A model generated the notes under the pieces. That model was not told the origin of the DNA and made no database searches. It saw only the letters and a program-made list of their open reading frames with translations. 64,000 nucleotides of DNA, taken from assembly GCA_022578965.1 (NCBI GenBank), contig MU400549.1, forward strand, positions 248,991 through 312,990, read 5' to 3'. This DNA comes from Xylaria sp. FL1777. Taxonomy: Eukaryota; Ascomycota; Sordariomycetes; Xylariales; Xylariaceae. The stretch's first letter is position 1; every line of letters begins with the position of its first letter. The position numbers were made by a program, and so were the translations under genes. This document shows positions 12,835-25,808 of the stretch, in pieces.

Positions 12835-13849
12835 AGGGGAGATAGAGACCAACAATGTTTCGTCTCTCCAGTAGCCAGCCATGTCACAAATGTCTCCAAG
12901 AAAAGGAAACTGATACATCTTGCTTGTTGTGCATGTGTCTGCCAAGGGCCGTTTGTAAGCTGCTCTTCTCGAGCATTGTGACGGTACGCTCTAAAAAGAA
13001 GGGTATAGTGAGTAAATGGCTTCAGTCTTATAAATGAATGGACCCAAACACCTCATCATCTATCCACGTCTAGTACAGTCCTTTTCCAGCCTTTTATAAA
13101 TCAAAACAAGCAGGGAAGCGCAAGGGTGGGCGTTCAATATCTGGCCCCCGCCTCGCCAACTCTCTCCTTTCAGCCATAATACGATGATGTTTAGCGATAT
13201 AGCCGGCAACAGGTGTTGAAGATGCGATTATATGCATATCCGACGCTTGGTTCAAGGGTGATGTGATGTGAAACGTTTAATATTGTAGGTACTAAGAATT
13301 TAGTTTACTCCATAGTAGGCAGCATTTCAACATTCAAGTTAGTAAGTCTAATCGCGTTATTGCATGCAGATCTAACGAAATTTAATTTCTATAGGTACTT
13401 CCAAGATTGGTTAACAAGTCGTCGATCTCGTCATTCTTTTCATCCACATCCATTTCCCCCCTTTCTCCTCTATTCTATCTACTATGCATACTTCCACATT
13501 AGCTACCTGGAACTATAGGTAGGTATACTATTCATAGCTTAGCTAATCTGTTCCCACTCTTGTCAATGACCACCACGCATTTGCCGCCACGTCTTCAGTT
13601 CTTTTTGATGTCTTGATATTGGGCAGCCAAATGGTAACTACTTAGCCAGCTTATAACCTTGAGAGATCTCTCCACCTTTCCTGAAACACCCAGTTTAAGC
13701 TCGCAGCTAATTTATCATTTTATCATTGTATTTTCTTCTTTCATCCGCGTGATCGCTTAACGTAGAGAAACTAGCATAGCTACCTACATCACATCTTGCC
13801 GTTATTAAGCAATAGCTCTTGCACGTCGGTCATCATTGGGTTGGAAAAT
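12835..13849. other. Intergenic region, no gene seen
   Basis: About 1 kb between two + strand genes. It holds the presumed 3' end of YIF1, a pyrimidine-rich stretch near 13430-13490 and a GTAGGTA motif near 13520. No conserved reading frame or RNA gene is apparent. Confidence 0.55.
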
Positions 13850-14740
13850 ATGGCAGTACCTCCCATTGTGTCGGCTACCTTGCAGTCCGCTGTTCTTGCT
13901 GCGACCTCCAATATATTAGCCCAGTGCCTGACAGCCTACCAGACCGATGTATGTAACATTTCTGATACCTTCAGCTGCCGTAGTGCGCATCTGTGAACGA
14001 GATTCATCCTGACTGACCACGCGGCTTGCCAGAAACCTCTTGTCTTTGACCTGGTGCCCATCTTCCAGTTCGTGTTATATGCATTCCTCAATGTGCCACC
14101 CAACTTCCTATGGTACGTAGTGTTATAGATATAAAGGAGAACCCCGGCCTTGCCTATTCCTCTTACCCGATCTATCCCTTTTCACTTACATATAGTATCA
14201 CCACTCTAACCCTCCTACAGGCAAGAGTTTTTAGAATCGACATTTCCAGCCTACCATGTATCGCCTACCCGTGCCGCTGTGGCGTCGGCAGCTGCGAATG
14301 ATGAGAAGCAGCTGGACAAGGAGGCCAAGGAAGGGAAGCTGGTTGAGCCCAAGCTGAACATCACCAACACCGTCATCAAGTTGGTGTTAGACCAAAGCGT
14401 CGGCGCCGCCGTCAATACCTTCCTCTTCAGTCTCTTCATCCATTCCATACAGGCTGCCATGCCTCGACCTTTAGGCGCCCCGCTCAGTAATCCCGATAAG
14501 AGCCTGCGGTATCTACTCTCGAAGGGTGCCATCGACTACGGGAAAGTGGACTGGACGACTGTGGTTGCGAACAGCCAGCGGGAGTTCTTCCCCATTCTCG
14601 CCGCCGGCTGGAAACTCTGGCCGTTTGTGAGCTTGATTAACTTCGCGTTCATCAAGAGCATCGAGGGGCGCAATCTCGTCGCTAGTCTCGCCGGCGTCGC
14701 GTGGGGCATCTACATGAGCCTCCTGGCTGCTGAGGCTTGA
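13850..14740 (+). CDS. Mpv17/PMP22 family membrane protein
   Basis: Integral membrane protein of the Mpv17/PMP22/Sym1 family, found in peroxisomal or inner mitochondrial membranes and linked to solute permeability or membrane stress. Exons 13850-13948, 14033-14112 and 14221-14740 give 232 aa; introns of 84 and 108 nt have GTATGT and GTACGT donors, and phases match across them. The first in-frame ATG is 13850. After a short N-terminal helix come PIFQFVLYAFLNVPPNFLWQ, then a hydrophilic Ala/Lys/Glu stretch (SAAANDEKQLDKEAKEGK). The family core follows: KLVLDQSVGAAVNTFLFSL, then REFFPILAAGWKLWPFVSLI, and a final helix ending GIYMSLLAAEA. The DQ in the second helix and the W-x-x-WP segment are family hallmarks. 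Whether it is peroxisomal or mitochondrial cannot be told from sequence. Confidence 0.85.
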
Positions 14741-15829
14741 TTTGCTTGGCCTTCGCCCCTGCGAATTAGGCTGGTACACAAGGCTGTCACGGGTTCGTGC
14801 TTTACGAAGTTGATTGTTCTGGTGCGAAGAGAATGTTAGTCTGTCATTCTAGACATGCGGCTCATAGCCTAGGTCTTTCGGTTCTTACCTATTGATTCAG
14901 ACAATAGAGACAGGAGTCTCACTTTTACCAGCTATCTTCCTTTTAGCGGACCGAACTTAGTAATTAGATTAGCACGATTAGAGTATAGATGTTACCAGCG
15001 CTAGGAAAAAGGGTTCGTGCGACATTCGGGCATGTTGGACCAAGGGGATATGATTCATCGATTACACTCCAAATCATCGGCTACAGTTTACTCCATGGTT
15101 GTCTGATTACCTTCCCGCATTTATTCGAGATACCGCCTTACTACTAAACATGAAAATCTCTCTTGAAGTTTTTAGTGCCATAGTGACTTGCGGCACAACA
15201 TGTCTAAGCAGATTCAGAGACATCCCAACTGTTTACACTTCGATGTTGCGAACCCATGACTAGACCAGGTTAAGCATCTTGTGCTAACCATGAATACGGG
15301 CAGATTTCTATGTAAGTTATCAAAACTTGATCTCATGCCTAGTTACTAGAAAACTTACCTTTGGTGTCAGACGACCAGTCTGCATGGTATTCAATTCGAG
15401 GAATCTTTCTTTGTTTCATGGGAGCCGGTAGCGGTAATGCTACACATTATACACCAACAAAGGATTCGCTACCTCAAGGAATCGTTAATCAGAAGCCTTT
15501 GATACAAATCAACAAAGAGAATGAGAACCGACGAAGAGGTCTATCATGCTCCACGCAATGCATCCCCGGTACTTGCGCACTCCACATGTGTCCGCTTAAG
15601 CCTATGTCTACTCAACACAGGAAGTCGATGACGAATAAGTTAGGAGACCTCTAAGCCTGGATAATTCCGATTGAGCTCCGCGAACCGCAGTACGGTATCA
15701 GCGTTATCGAGACGTGCTCTAGTACATAGTATGTATATATCTCCCAACCTTTGACCTAAAGATCCGCCAACCTGGTATCCGACAGGCGAGTCCAAATTTC
15801 CGTTGCGGGTACTGACTACCCGACCGACC
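14741..15829. other. Intergenic region, no gene seen
   Basis: About 1.1 kb downstream of the Mpv17-like gene. An open frame at about 15360-15654 lacks any recognisable domain and is probably chance. No repeat or RNA gene is visible. Confidence 0.5.
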
Positions 15830-16159
15830 ATGCCTCGCCACTCAACACCCAGGACGCCGAGGACGCCGAGGACTCCGCGACAACCGATCACTAGGGTCCC
15901 CAGTTCGAAGGCGGACTGGGACCAGCTATGTGAGATCACGGCGCACCGCATTCTTCGAAACGGCTTCGAGATCGAGTACCTACATGCCATGACGAGCGTG
16001 CAGATCGGCGCCGAACTAGGTACCGGTGTTGTCCTCGTCGTATCAGCTGGGGCTAAGTCCGTTCATCGTGTCAGACATACAGAGGCTGGCATATCAGAAG
16101 GGCTGAGAGATATCGCGGAAGATGGATGTGAGTTTATCCTTGACAGACGAGTTCCTTGA
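15830..16159 (+). CDS. Small hypothetical protein with PRTPRT repeats
   Basis: Open frame of 109 codons from the first ATG at 15830; reading further upstream gives only a TTG start. The N-terminus is a basic repeat (RTPRTPRTPRQ) encoded by a tandem ACGCCGAGG repeat at about 15853-15875. It is followed by a globular-looking stretch (DWDQLCEITAHRILRNGFEI). A possible in-frame 63-nt intron (donor GTACCG at about 16018, acceptor ATACAG at about 16080) could shorten it. A strong GTGAGT donor near 16127 suggests the true gene may continue into another exon. I do not recognise the family. It could be a small real gene or a chance frame. Confidence 0.35.
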   Translation: MPRHSTPRTPRTPRTPRQPITRVPSSKADWDQLCEITAHRILRNGFEIEYLHAMTSVQIGAELGTGVVLVVSAGAKSVHRVRHTEAGISEGLRDIAEDGCEFILDRRVP

Positions 16160-16890
16160 AGTACTCTACCACGGTCTGCGGAAGGGATCTCTTTTCCGGG
16201 TTGGCAGACGTGTCGGTGCTTGATGTACCCTCAAAACATTTCCAGATTCGAACAGTGACGGAAAAGGAAGAGGCAAATGCTAACTTGCTATTGTAGTGGA
16301 TGGTAGGATGATATTATACGGGCTTGGTTTCCATTTCGCCCCGTCACCCTAGTAGTTCATTATTATTCGACATGAAAATGCTGGTTCGGTAAGGAATACA
16401 GATGTGTACAGATATTGGAACTATGGGGTTATTAGGATTAGGCGCACGAGAGTTGGGAAGGTTATTTACAACTACCTGCGATCCTAGTTTCATATCATTG
16501 TTTCGGGGTCTTCCTCCTTATCGAGGTACCAATCACTAGATCGGCAACTCGCAACGCCTAAATGGCTTGCCCATTGACTTGCCAATTGAAAATCAATAAG
16601 AAATTAAGCGTCATTATATATTGTCAATGCTACGTCTCGACTGTGGAGAGAGGGACATCACAGCTCGTGGCGTGTAATTCAGAACCAGGCGGGTTCATAT
16701 AATTATAATCTCTAGTATAACTCACCTGTTTCCTGTCTTCACGCAAATTGGAACTGGCGGGCCATACTTGCCTAGGGTGTTTGACGCTTAGAAAACTATT
16801 GAAAAATTCATTTCTTTCCAAGAACTAGTAAAATCATATCTTAATAATACATCTCAACCTATTAATCATCTACTAAATTCTCGTTCTTGG
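16160..16890. other. Intergenic region, no gene seen
   Basis: About 0.7 kb between two small unrecognised ORFs that converge on it. Composition becomes AT-richer toward the right. No conserved frame, repeat or RNA gene is visible. Confidence 0.5.
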
Positions 16891-17364
16891 TTAGTCACCC
16901 TCTTCGTCTTCCACCAGTGGCTGCCTCGCTATATCAGGGTCTAAAATTCGAAATGAAAACCATACTTTACCGTGGAGGTAGGTGTGTCTAAATTCGGGGC
17001 ACCTCGGGTTGGCCGCCATCTCTCTTATTTTTCTTTGTAACTCCGGATTCCCAAGTGGGCATGGCCGATGAATTGGTCTAACCCTAATGTCTGCGACGAG
17101 AGCTACGCCAAGATGGGCGTGGAGTTCGTAGGTTTTAGGTCCTGGGCCTTGAATAAGGAATTCGTAAGGTAGGATTATATCAACCGTCCTTACAATGCGG
17201 CGATTGACGTTGACGCACTCATCCGGGGTCAACCTAATATTCTCCGTCAAAGCAGCGTGTTTCCGAAACGTAGAGTGTCGCCTTAGTACTGGGACCGGTA
17301 TCATGCTTCTAGCAGGTTCACTAAAGGAGCGCACAGAAGTGCCTAAACTTGGCCTGTTAGACAT
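16891..17364 (-). CDS. Hypothetical protein, 157 aa
   Basis: Single-exon frame from the ATG at 17364 to a stop at 16891. The composition looks protein-like: an N-terminal Ser/Arg/Pro segment (SVRSFSEPARSMIPVPVLRR), then a mixed central part (TPDECVNVNRRIVRTVDIIL, YELHAHLGVALVADIRV) and an acidic end (VEDEEGD). There is no signal peptide, membrane segment or domain that I recognise. It lies only about 330 bp from the start of the AT-rich retroelement block, so it may be a lineage-specific gene at a repeat boundary. No function is proposed. Confidence 0.4.
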   Translation of the reverse strand: MSNRPSLGTSVRSFSEPARSMIPVPVLRRHSTFRKHAALTENIRLTPDECVNVNRRIVRTVDIILPYEFLIQGPGPKTYELHAHLGVALVADIRVRPIHRPCPLGNPELQRKIREMAANPRCPEFRHTYLHGKVWFSFRILDPDIARQPLVEDEEGD

Positions 17365-18601
17365 AGTCACGCAGGCAGGTAGTCAGTCTAGAGACACAAA
17401 ATACCAAGGATCGTGAATTTGAGAATTTGAGAAGACAAAGGCATTAAATTTTCACCAATCTCTTCTTCGACTATTTATGTAGAAGCTCGAATATATATTA
17501 CTTCCAAATAAAGTTCGTGTCTTTTAAGCAAGTTGAACACCATCTTTGTTCTTCTTTCAGTGATGCTAGAAACTCTTTCATCCCATATGTACTATATGAT
17601 AAAAACAATAGCTTTATATGTCTGACATTTTTGTAATGCATTGTTCAATAAGATAACCTTACTGGCTATAGGCCATGCTCTTACGGGCTACCTAGCTACC
17701 CGCTTTTTACGCGACATGCATATTTAATTACTTCTTAATAACTTTATTACTTTTTATTTTTTTTTTTGCTTTTTATATTTAATTAAAGCGTTTTTTTCTG
17801 CTTTTTATTGTAATGCTTTTTTTAGATAAAATAAAGCGTATAATAACTGCAATTTAAGCTATTATGCTTAGGATGCTTATTTAAATAGCAGTTAAAAAGT
17901 ATAAAGTTTTACGTACTATTTTATAATGCTATATTAACAGTAAACTAACAAAAAAAAAAGCAAATTAAAGCTTTTAAGCTTTATTTTTATACTTAAAAGG
18001 TTAATTAGCTTATTAAGCTATTAGTTAAGCTAAATTAAGCTATATATTTATATTTGTTAAATTTTAGCAAATAGTTAGCTATATGCTAAATGCTTACAAA
18101 AAAAAAACAAAAGTTAAAAAAATATAGTATTATTGCTTTTTTAAAAAAAATCTAAACATAAAAACTACTAAAACTTAAATAGTTAGCTATTTAAAAGTTA
18201 ATAAAGCTATAGCTATTAATATTAACGTTTTTTTTTAACTAATTTAATGCTTTAAAAATAGCTAATTTTATATTAAACTGTTAATATAACGCTAATAAAA
18301 TAAAAATTAACTAAAGCGTTAATAGTAATTATTAAGTTATTTATAAAAAAAAAAGCTATTTAGCACTTAAAAAAAATATTAAATAAAGCAAATAAATAAT
18401 TATAATAAAATATATTAATAATAATAAAGTAGCTTTTTTGCTGCTAGTTATTTTTAAAGGCTTTAATATATAGCAATAATAATTTTTAAACTAAAATATT
18501 AGCTTATAAAATAACTAAAAGTTTAAAGCTTTGCTTAAAAGGTAAACTAGCAATAAAATAGTAATAAATTAGCTTAAAAGCTTTTTTATTTTAGTTATTT
18601 A

Positions 18602-19095
18602 TGTTACAAAATTAGCACAGGGGTAACCTTTAGAGCGGCTTAATGCTTTTATATATACTTTGTACTTCTTTTTTTGCTAGCTAGAGCTAAAGTTATATAA
18701 TAACTTATTTGGCTTACTAGGCTTATAGTGATTTAAGGCTTACTAGGCTTACGGTAATTTAAGGCTTACTAGGCTTACGGTAATTTAGTGCTTATTAAAC
18801 TTATAGTAATTTAAGAAAGGTTACTATTTTTTTTACTTTTTTTTTGTTTATATAATTATGCACTTTTTGTATTTAGTTATTTATTTAGTTCTAGTTTTTT
18901 AGCTATTAATTTTTTATAACTGCTAAGCATTAATATATTTATTACTTTTAATTTTTTAAGACTTTTATTAATATATAGTAGTAAAAGTACTCTAAAAACT
19001 TTTTTAATAAACTACTATTAAAAATTTTATTATTACTTGCAAATTAAAACCTTAAAGGCAAACTTGTTATATTAATATATAATAAGTTTATTATA
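18602..19095 (+). repeat. 5' LTR of Ty3/gypsy element
   Basis: Left member of a direct-repeat pair of about 494 bp. It begins TGTTACAAAATTAGCA and matches 25809-26302 along its length apart from transitions. It contains four tandem 26-bp subunits (18711-18814), each built around GCTTACTAGGCTTA. The right boundary is approximate because the last bases of both LTRs are degenerate. No clear target-site duplication survives. Confidence 0.8.
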
Positions 19096-22000
19096 CTTTA
19101 ATAGCTTTTTAATTAATAGAACTTAATACATAAAAACAAATATTAATATAAAGAGTTAAGTAATAAACAATTTATAAAATAGACTTTTAAAGGTATATTA
19201 AAGAGATATTTAAAAAATAAAAATGTTAAATAGCATTATATAAGTAAACCTTACTTAATAACTAATAAACTAGATTTAAGTTATATTACTAAAAATAAAA
19301 AGTTAAAAATTAAGTTTAAAGATTTTAAAAACTTTTAGAACTAGTAATATATTAAAACAATAAACTTTAGCACTTTTATTAGTTACTTTTATTAAAGAAA
19401 AAGCAGTAATAAAAAAAAAAAAGTTAAGCAGCAGTAATAAAAAAGAACTAATACTAATGCTAGCACTATAAAGCAAACTAGTTACTTTAACTTAAAAAGC
19501 AGCTTAAATACTAAACGTTATAACTTTTAAACTAGCATAAATATTAGCTATAATAATTAAAGTAGCAATAATAACTATTATTATAATAATAAATTAAAGC
19601 TTTAAATAAGTAATTATACTATAATTAACACTAATATTATTACTAGCAAACTTAACGCCTATTTTTATTACTGCTATATTTAAAGTAATAACTTAAAATA
19701 AAAAACCTAACTTTTTATTACTACTATTGCTATTACTATTAAAATTATTTGCAATATTAAGAATGCTAAACATTAAAAGTTTTAAACTTACTGCTTTAAA
19801 GCTTTATAATAAATCTATAAATATAAAAGCTTTTTTAATTTATGCTAGATTTTATTTAAAATAGCATTTTATTACTATTACAAAAAAAAATTAAAAAGTA
19901 ATAACTACTTTATAATTTTTGTTAAAAAAAGTACTAAAATAGTTTTAACTTATTTTAAAGGATTTTTTAAAAGCTAACAAATTAACTAACTTTAAGCTAA
20001 AAATAAAAGAAATTTTTAAAAACTATGTTAAGTTTAAAAATTAAATAAAAGCATTATTTAAAGATATTTAAAGAGCAGAATACGCAAAAAAAGCATTTTA
20101 TTGCTTAAAATAAATAAAAGCAGCAGTAAATTATGCTATAAAGTTTAAACAATTAGCAGTAATTTTAAGATTGCTTAAGTTTATATTATTTTATTTATTT
20201 TATAATAAATTTAAAACTTAAGTTTAAAACAAACTATATAAAATAAATAAATTAGTAAAGCTTAATACATATATTAATATAGCTATTATAATTAATTAAC
20301 GATTATTTAACTAGTACTTTAAAATTAAAAAAACTAAAAAAAACAAAAAAAAGAATACTTAAAAAAGTATTAAACAAAGATTTAAGCAAATTAGTAAAGT
20401 TTAAAAATAATAATCTTAAGATATATTTAAAGTTAAATGTTATAACTATAGAAAAAAAGAATACTTTTAAAAATAATGCTAATTTAAAAAAAAAAACAGA
20501 AAAAAAAGCTACAAAAAAAAAAAGATTTTTTAATTTAAGAAAAAAGTATAAGTTATAAAAGTTTAAAATAATAAAAAATAACAAAACAATTTAAAAAATA
20601 TGTTTTTAAAGCAAAAGTATAAAGTTGCTGTTTTAAATTAAAATAAAAGTGCTATACTAAATAAATCTAAATGCTTTATTTATATAGGTTAAAATAAATA
20701 AACATATAAATATTATTTAAAAGCTTTATAATTATTAAAACAAATTACAAAAAAATATATTTACTATATAAACAATTAAAGTTGTTTAATATATAACTTA
20801 AAAAAATAGTTTAATTAAAAATAACAAATAATAAAAAATAATAAGTTAATATAGTTAGCAAACTTATAAAACTATAAAAACTTTAAACTATTAAAGCTTA
20901 AAATGTAGCTTAAAAAAGAATTATATTTAAAAAAATAAAACTATAATTATAAATAGTATAATTATTAAACTAATTATAAACTATTAAAATATTTAATTGC
21001 TAAATAAACTTAAAAAAACAAAATTTATAAAACTTTAAAGCAAAAATAAATAAAATTAAAAGCTATAAAAAATACTATAGAAAAAAAACTAATAAAAATA
21101 AACAAAGTATTTTTATAGCTTAAATTACTTTAAATGTAATAAAACAAAAAAGCACTAATAGTTAGCATAAAAACTAATACGTTTTAAAAACTAAAACTAG
21201 CAATTTAACTAATTGCTAAAAGTTACTACTATAATAAAACTATAATAAAAAACAATAATAATATTTTATGCTTAAAAAATTTAAAACATAACAAAGTATT
21301 ATAAAATTGCTATATAATATATTATTACTATTAATACTTACTTAATAAATTAAAAAATAATTAGTTTTTTAAACAAATTATAAAAACAAAAATATAAGAC
21401 TTTTATAAATTAAAGTAGTTAGTTATAACTATAGTTTACTATAAAAATTTATAAGAATTTATAATATTTAAAAAGGATTTTAATTGCATTTATAATATTA
21501 TTTTAAAAAAATGTAAAAATAACTGCTATAAATATTATTAGCTAATTAAAGCATAATTGTATTAAAAAATAGTTGCTAAAAATAAAAAAGCTTAAAAACT
21601 GCAATTTAAAGCTTAACTAAAAGCAAAAATAAAACAAAGTATAACAATATTTAAAGTACTAAAAAAAACAAGCATTTAAATATTTTATAAAAAAAAATTA
21701 AAAAACGAAATAAGCATTTGCTAAAAAAATAGCAAATAGCTAAAAAAACTAAAGCTTTATGCAAAGTTTAATGCAATAACTAGCAAAACTAATTTAAAGT
21801 TAAACTTATATATTAAAAAAGAAAGTATAATACTTTAATTAACTTAAAAGCATAAGCTAACATAATTTTACTTAAAGTAATAAAACAAAATAAAATTTTT
21901 TAAAAATATAAGCAAAAATCCTAAAAAATTAAAAGATTTAATAAAAGCATTTTTAGCTATAATAATAGTTGCATATTTAAAAAAATTAAACTTTTTAATA

Positions 22001-25000
22001 TATTTATATAAAAATACAAGAAACAAATTGTATTAAATATTGCTAATATATTTAATTACAACATTATTTTAGGAATATTATAGCTAAAAACTAGTAACCT
22101 TTTGATTTAATAAAAAGCAAAAACTATTAATTAAAAAAGTAAAAAACAAAGCAAAAAAATCAGAAAAATTACAAAAGAAATCCTAAACAGAATACTAAAA
22201 GTATATTATAAATTTTACAAACTATTTAAAAAAAAAAAAAAAAAAGAACTTTTTAAACATAGCTTATAAAACTATTACATTTTTATTAAAGAAAAATATT
22301 AATTAAAGCTTTATTAAGTATATTATATAAGCTTAAATAAAACAAATGCTTTATAAAAATACATTTAAAAAAACTTAGCAAAAAGATTTCTAAAAAAATT
22401 TTAGTTATTTATTAAATACTTTATAGTATTAATACTTAAAATAAAAAATAAAAAACAACTAATTAATAAAAAAAGAAAACTAGTATAGCAAATAATAGTT
22501 AACTATTAACTATTAAACATAATTATTATTATAAATAAATACTTTTTTATTTTGCTAATAACTATAAAAAAAAACATTAGCTAAACAAAATAGTTTATAG
22601 TAGTTAATATTTTAAATAAATATTATGCTATTAAAATAGCTAAAAAAAAAAAATAAAAAACTGCTATATAAATAGTATATAAATTATATAAGTATATAAT
22701 TATGCTATAAAAACTACAAAACATATTAGCTAGCTTTTAATATATAATAATAACAATTTTACGGAAGTTTTTAAACAAATTTATGTTTATTTACTTAAAT
22801 AATATTTTAATTTACTTTAAAACACTAAAAAAATATAAAAAACACATAACTTAAGTGTTAAAAACACTTAAATAAGCAAAATTACAACTTAATATAAAAA
22901 AGTATATATAGTATATATAAAAAATTAACTTTTTAGGATTTATAATTACTTTAAAATAAATATAGATTTAATAATTAAAAATTAATATAATATAAAACTA
23001 GAAAATATTTAACTTAGCTATTATTATAAATATATAACAAGCATTAAAATTTTTAAACTATGTTTAAATATTAATTTAAAACTTTAAAAAAATAACATTT
23101 TACTTTATAAAATATATAAGAAAAAAATACAAAAAAAAGTTCTTTTTAATTTTAAAAGAAGCTTAAAAAGCTTTTAAAGAACTAAAACTAAAAGTTATTT
23201 TTAATTTTATAGTTAAACTACTTAATTTATAAAAAAAAAAAAAGCTAAAAACAAATGCTTTAAATAGTATAATTATAAAAGTTTTAAAATAACTAAAAAA
23301 CAACAAAAAATAGCACTTAGTAGCTTATTATTTTAAAGCACTACAAAATATAGCATTACGATATTTTATATATAATAAAGAACTGCTTGCAATTATTATA
23401 GCACTTAAAAAGTAAGAACTATTTTTTACAAAAATTACAAAGCTAATTAAGATTTATTTAAATTATTAAAACTTAACAAAATTTATAATTATGTAAAAAA
23501 TTATTAAACAACATAAAAATTAAATAGTTTTTTTTTTTAAATTTAACTTTAAGATATGCTACATTAAAGAAAAAAAAAATATTTAAGCAAATATATTAAG
23601 CTAACAAAATTAAAAAAGATTTAAAGTTTTTAAAAAAAACATTTAAGTATTATATCCTTAAAAAAATAAAAGCTTAAAAATTAAAGTTATACTTAAGAAC
23701 TTTACGAATATATAGCTATAATAAGTTTATAACTTAAAAAAGTTAGTATAGCTATAAAAGCATAAAAAATTAAAAAATAATAAGCTAATATATAAATATA
23801 AGGTTTATTTACTAGAATTTTTACAAAATAAGTTTATTAAGAAATTTTATAAATATTTATTATATAAATATTAAAAAGCAACAAAAATAGTTAAACAACT
23901 ATAGAAAAAATATAATTTTTTAAAACTATAAAATATAATTAAAGCTATTATAAAAAAGTGCAATATTTGCAATAAAGCTAAAACAGCTTAACATAAGCTT
24001 TATAAACTGCTATAATTTATATAAATACTTAAATAAACATAGTATATTATTGCTTAAAATTTTATTATAGTATTACTTTTATTAACTAATTTAATTATAA
24101 AAGTATAATATAATAAAATATAAGTTATTATTAATAAACTTATTAAGTATGTTTATTTTTTGCTGTTTAAAAAAAATATAATAGCTAAACAACTTATATA
24201 TGTTTTTATACGCTAATATTTAAATAAGCATAAACTACTAAAAAAAATTATTTTAAACTAAAATAAATTGTTTATTTTTAAGTTTAAAACTAGTTTTTTT
24301 AAACTTATTAGTATTAAACTAAAGTTTTTAATTGCTTATTATTTATAAACTAATAAACAAATAAAAAAACTAAACTAAATACTAAAATAATATTTATAAA
24401 ATTATATTAACTATTAATAAAACAATTAAGTAAAACTATTACTAATAATATAAATTTTATATAATATATTAATAAATAAAAATATAAATATATTTTTGCA
24501 TAAAGCTGTTTATAAATAACAAGCAACTATTAAAAAACAAAAAAAAACATTAATAAAAATACTTACTATTTTAATTATAGCACTTTAAGCAAAAACTATT
24601 ATAACAAAAATTAAAACGCTATAAGTTAAACTATAATTATATTTTTAGTTTTTATAATAATAAATATTAATATACTACAATAAAAAACAAACTAAAAAAC
24701 TAGCTTTTAAAAAAAAAAACAAAGTTTATTTGCTATAATAAAAACAAAATATAAACATTAATATTTTTTAAATTAAAATAAAACAACTAAGCAATAAATT
24801 AAAATTTAAAAAACTTAGCTTTTTTAAAATTAAGAAAGTTATTTTACTTACTAATTATAAACTATTATTACTAAAAAATATGCAAATCTATTTTATTTTT
24901 TATATTTTTTTATTAGAACTAGTATTTATTAAAACACTTATTAAAACATAACTAAAAATAAAAACAAATTAAAACGTTTATAAAGTTAAAAGTATACTAA

Positions 25001-25808
25001 ATTTTTGTTAAAATAACAATAATCTAAAGTATTTTATTAAATAAAAAGAATACTTATATGCTAATAATATTTAAAAGCTTAAAAAACACTTAAAAATTGC
25101 TAAAGTAGTTATAACTTAGTTTTATTGCTAATATTTTAACTGCTTAAAACTAAAAAAAAAAGGTTAACTTTAAAAAAAATGCTTAAGAAATTTTAATTAA
25201 ACTTAAACAAAGTAGCTTATGTTGCTTTAGCTTGCTTTTTTTATTATTTTTGCTTTTTTGCTAGCGCTTTTTGTTTTTTTTTAATGCGCTTTATTTTGTT
25301 TAATTTATTTAAAGACTAAAGCTTTTACTAAACTATTTTAATACTTTTTGCTTTTAAAAAACGTTTTTATATGTAAAGCTAAGCTAACTTACTTAAAACA
25401 AAATTAAAGCTATTTTAAGCTTATTTTAATTCTTTTTAAACTAAAAATAGCTGTTGTTTTGCTTGCTTTTTTTTTTTTTTAAAGCAATAGTGCTTAAAGA
25501 CTATATTATTAATTAAGTTAATTAAAACTTCCAATTTGTTGCAAAAACAACTAGCGCATACGTATTTAAAACAACAAAACATATTATTTGTTATTTTATA
25601 TATTAATAACTAATTAAAGCAGCAAAAACAAAATATAACTTTATAGCTAGTAAAATTAATAAAAGAAGTAAGAACAAGTTTTTGCTTTGTTTTAAATAAG
25701 CGGTTAGTTTTTTTAATGCGCTTTAATATAATAACATATAAAAAAAAAAAAAAGAAAAAATATTTACGGAAAATTGTTAAAACAACAATTCTAGAAAAAA
25801 AGAAATAA
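19096..25808 (+). pseudogene. Ty3/gypsy gag-pol remnant, destroyed by stop codons
   Basis: Internal region of the retrotransposon, readable only through frequent stops on the + strand. Recognisable remnants in order: a CCHC gag zinc-knuckle ghost at 20438-20479, where the second Cys and the His are now Tyr; reverse transcriptase at about 22680-22980, whose YxDD motif now reads YLNN at 22792-22803 followed by ILIY; an integrase zinc-binding pair CNIC at 23959-23970; an integrase catalytic-core ghost at about 24040-24420; and possibly a chromodomain-like C-terminus at about 25000-25140. A purine-rich tract (25793-25805) directly before the right LTR supports the + orientation. The Asp-to-Asn, His-to-Tyr, Cys-to-Tyr and new-stop changes all fit C:G to T:A mutation. 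RT before integrase defines the gypsy/Metaviridae order. The chromodomain call is weak. Confidence 0.8.

Noticed and set aside
20303..20584. 93-codon - strand ORF inside the retroelement
   Set aside because: Made almost only of Phe/Leu/Lys/Asn from A/T runs; antisense artefact of RIP-like composition.
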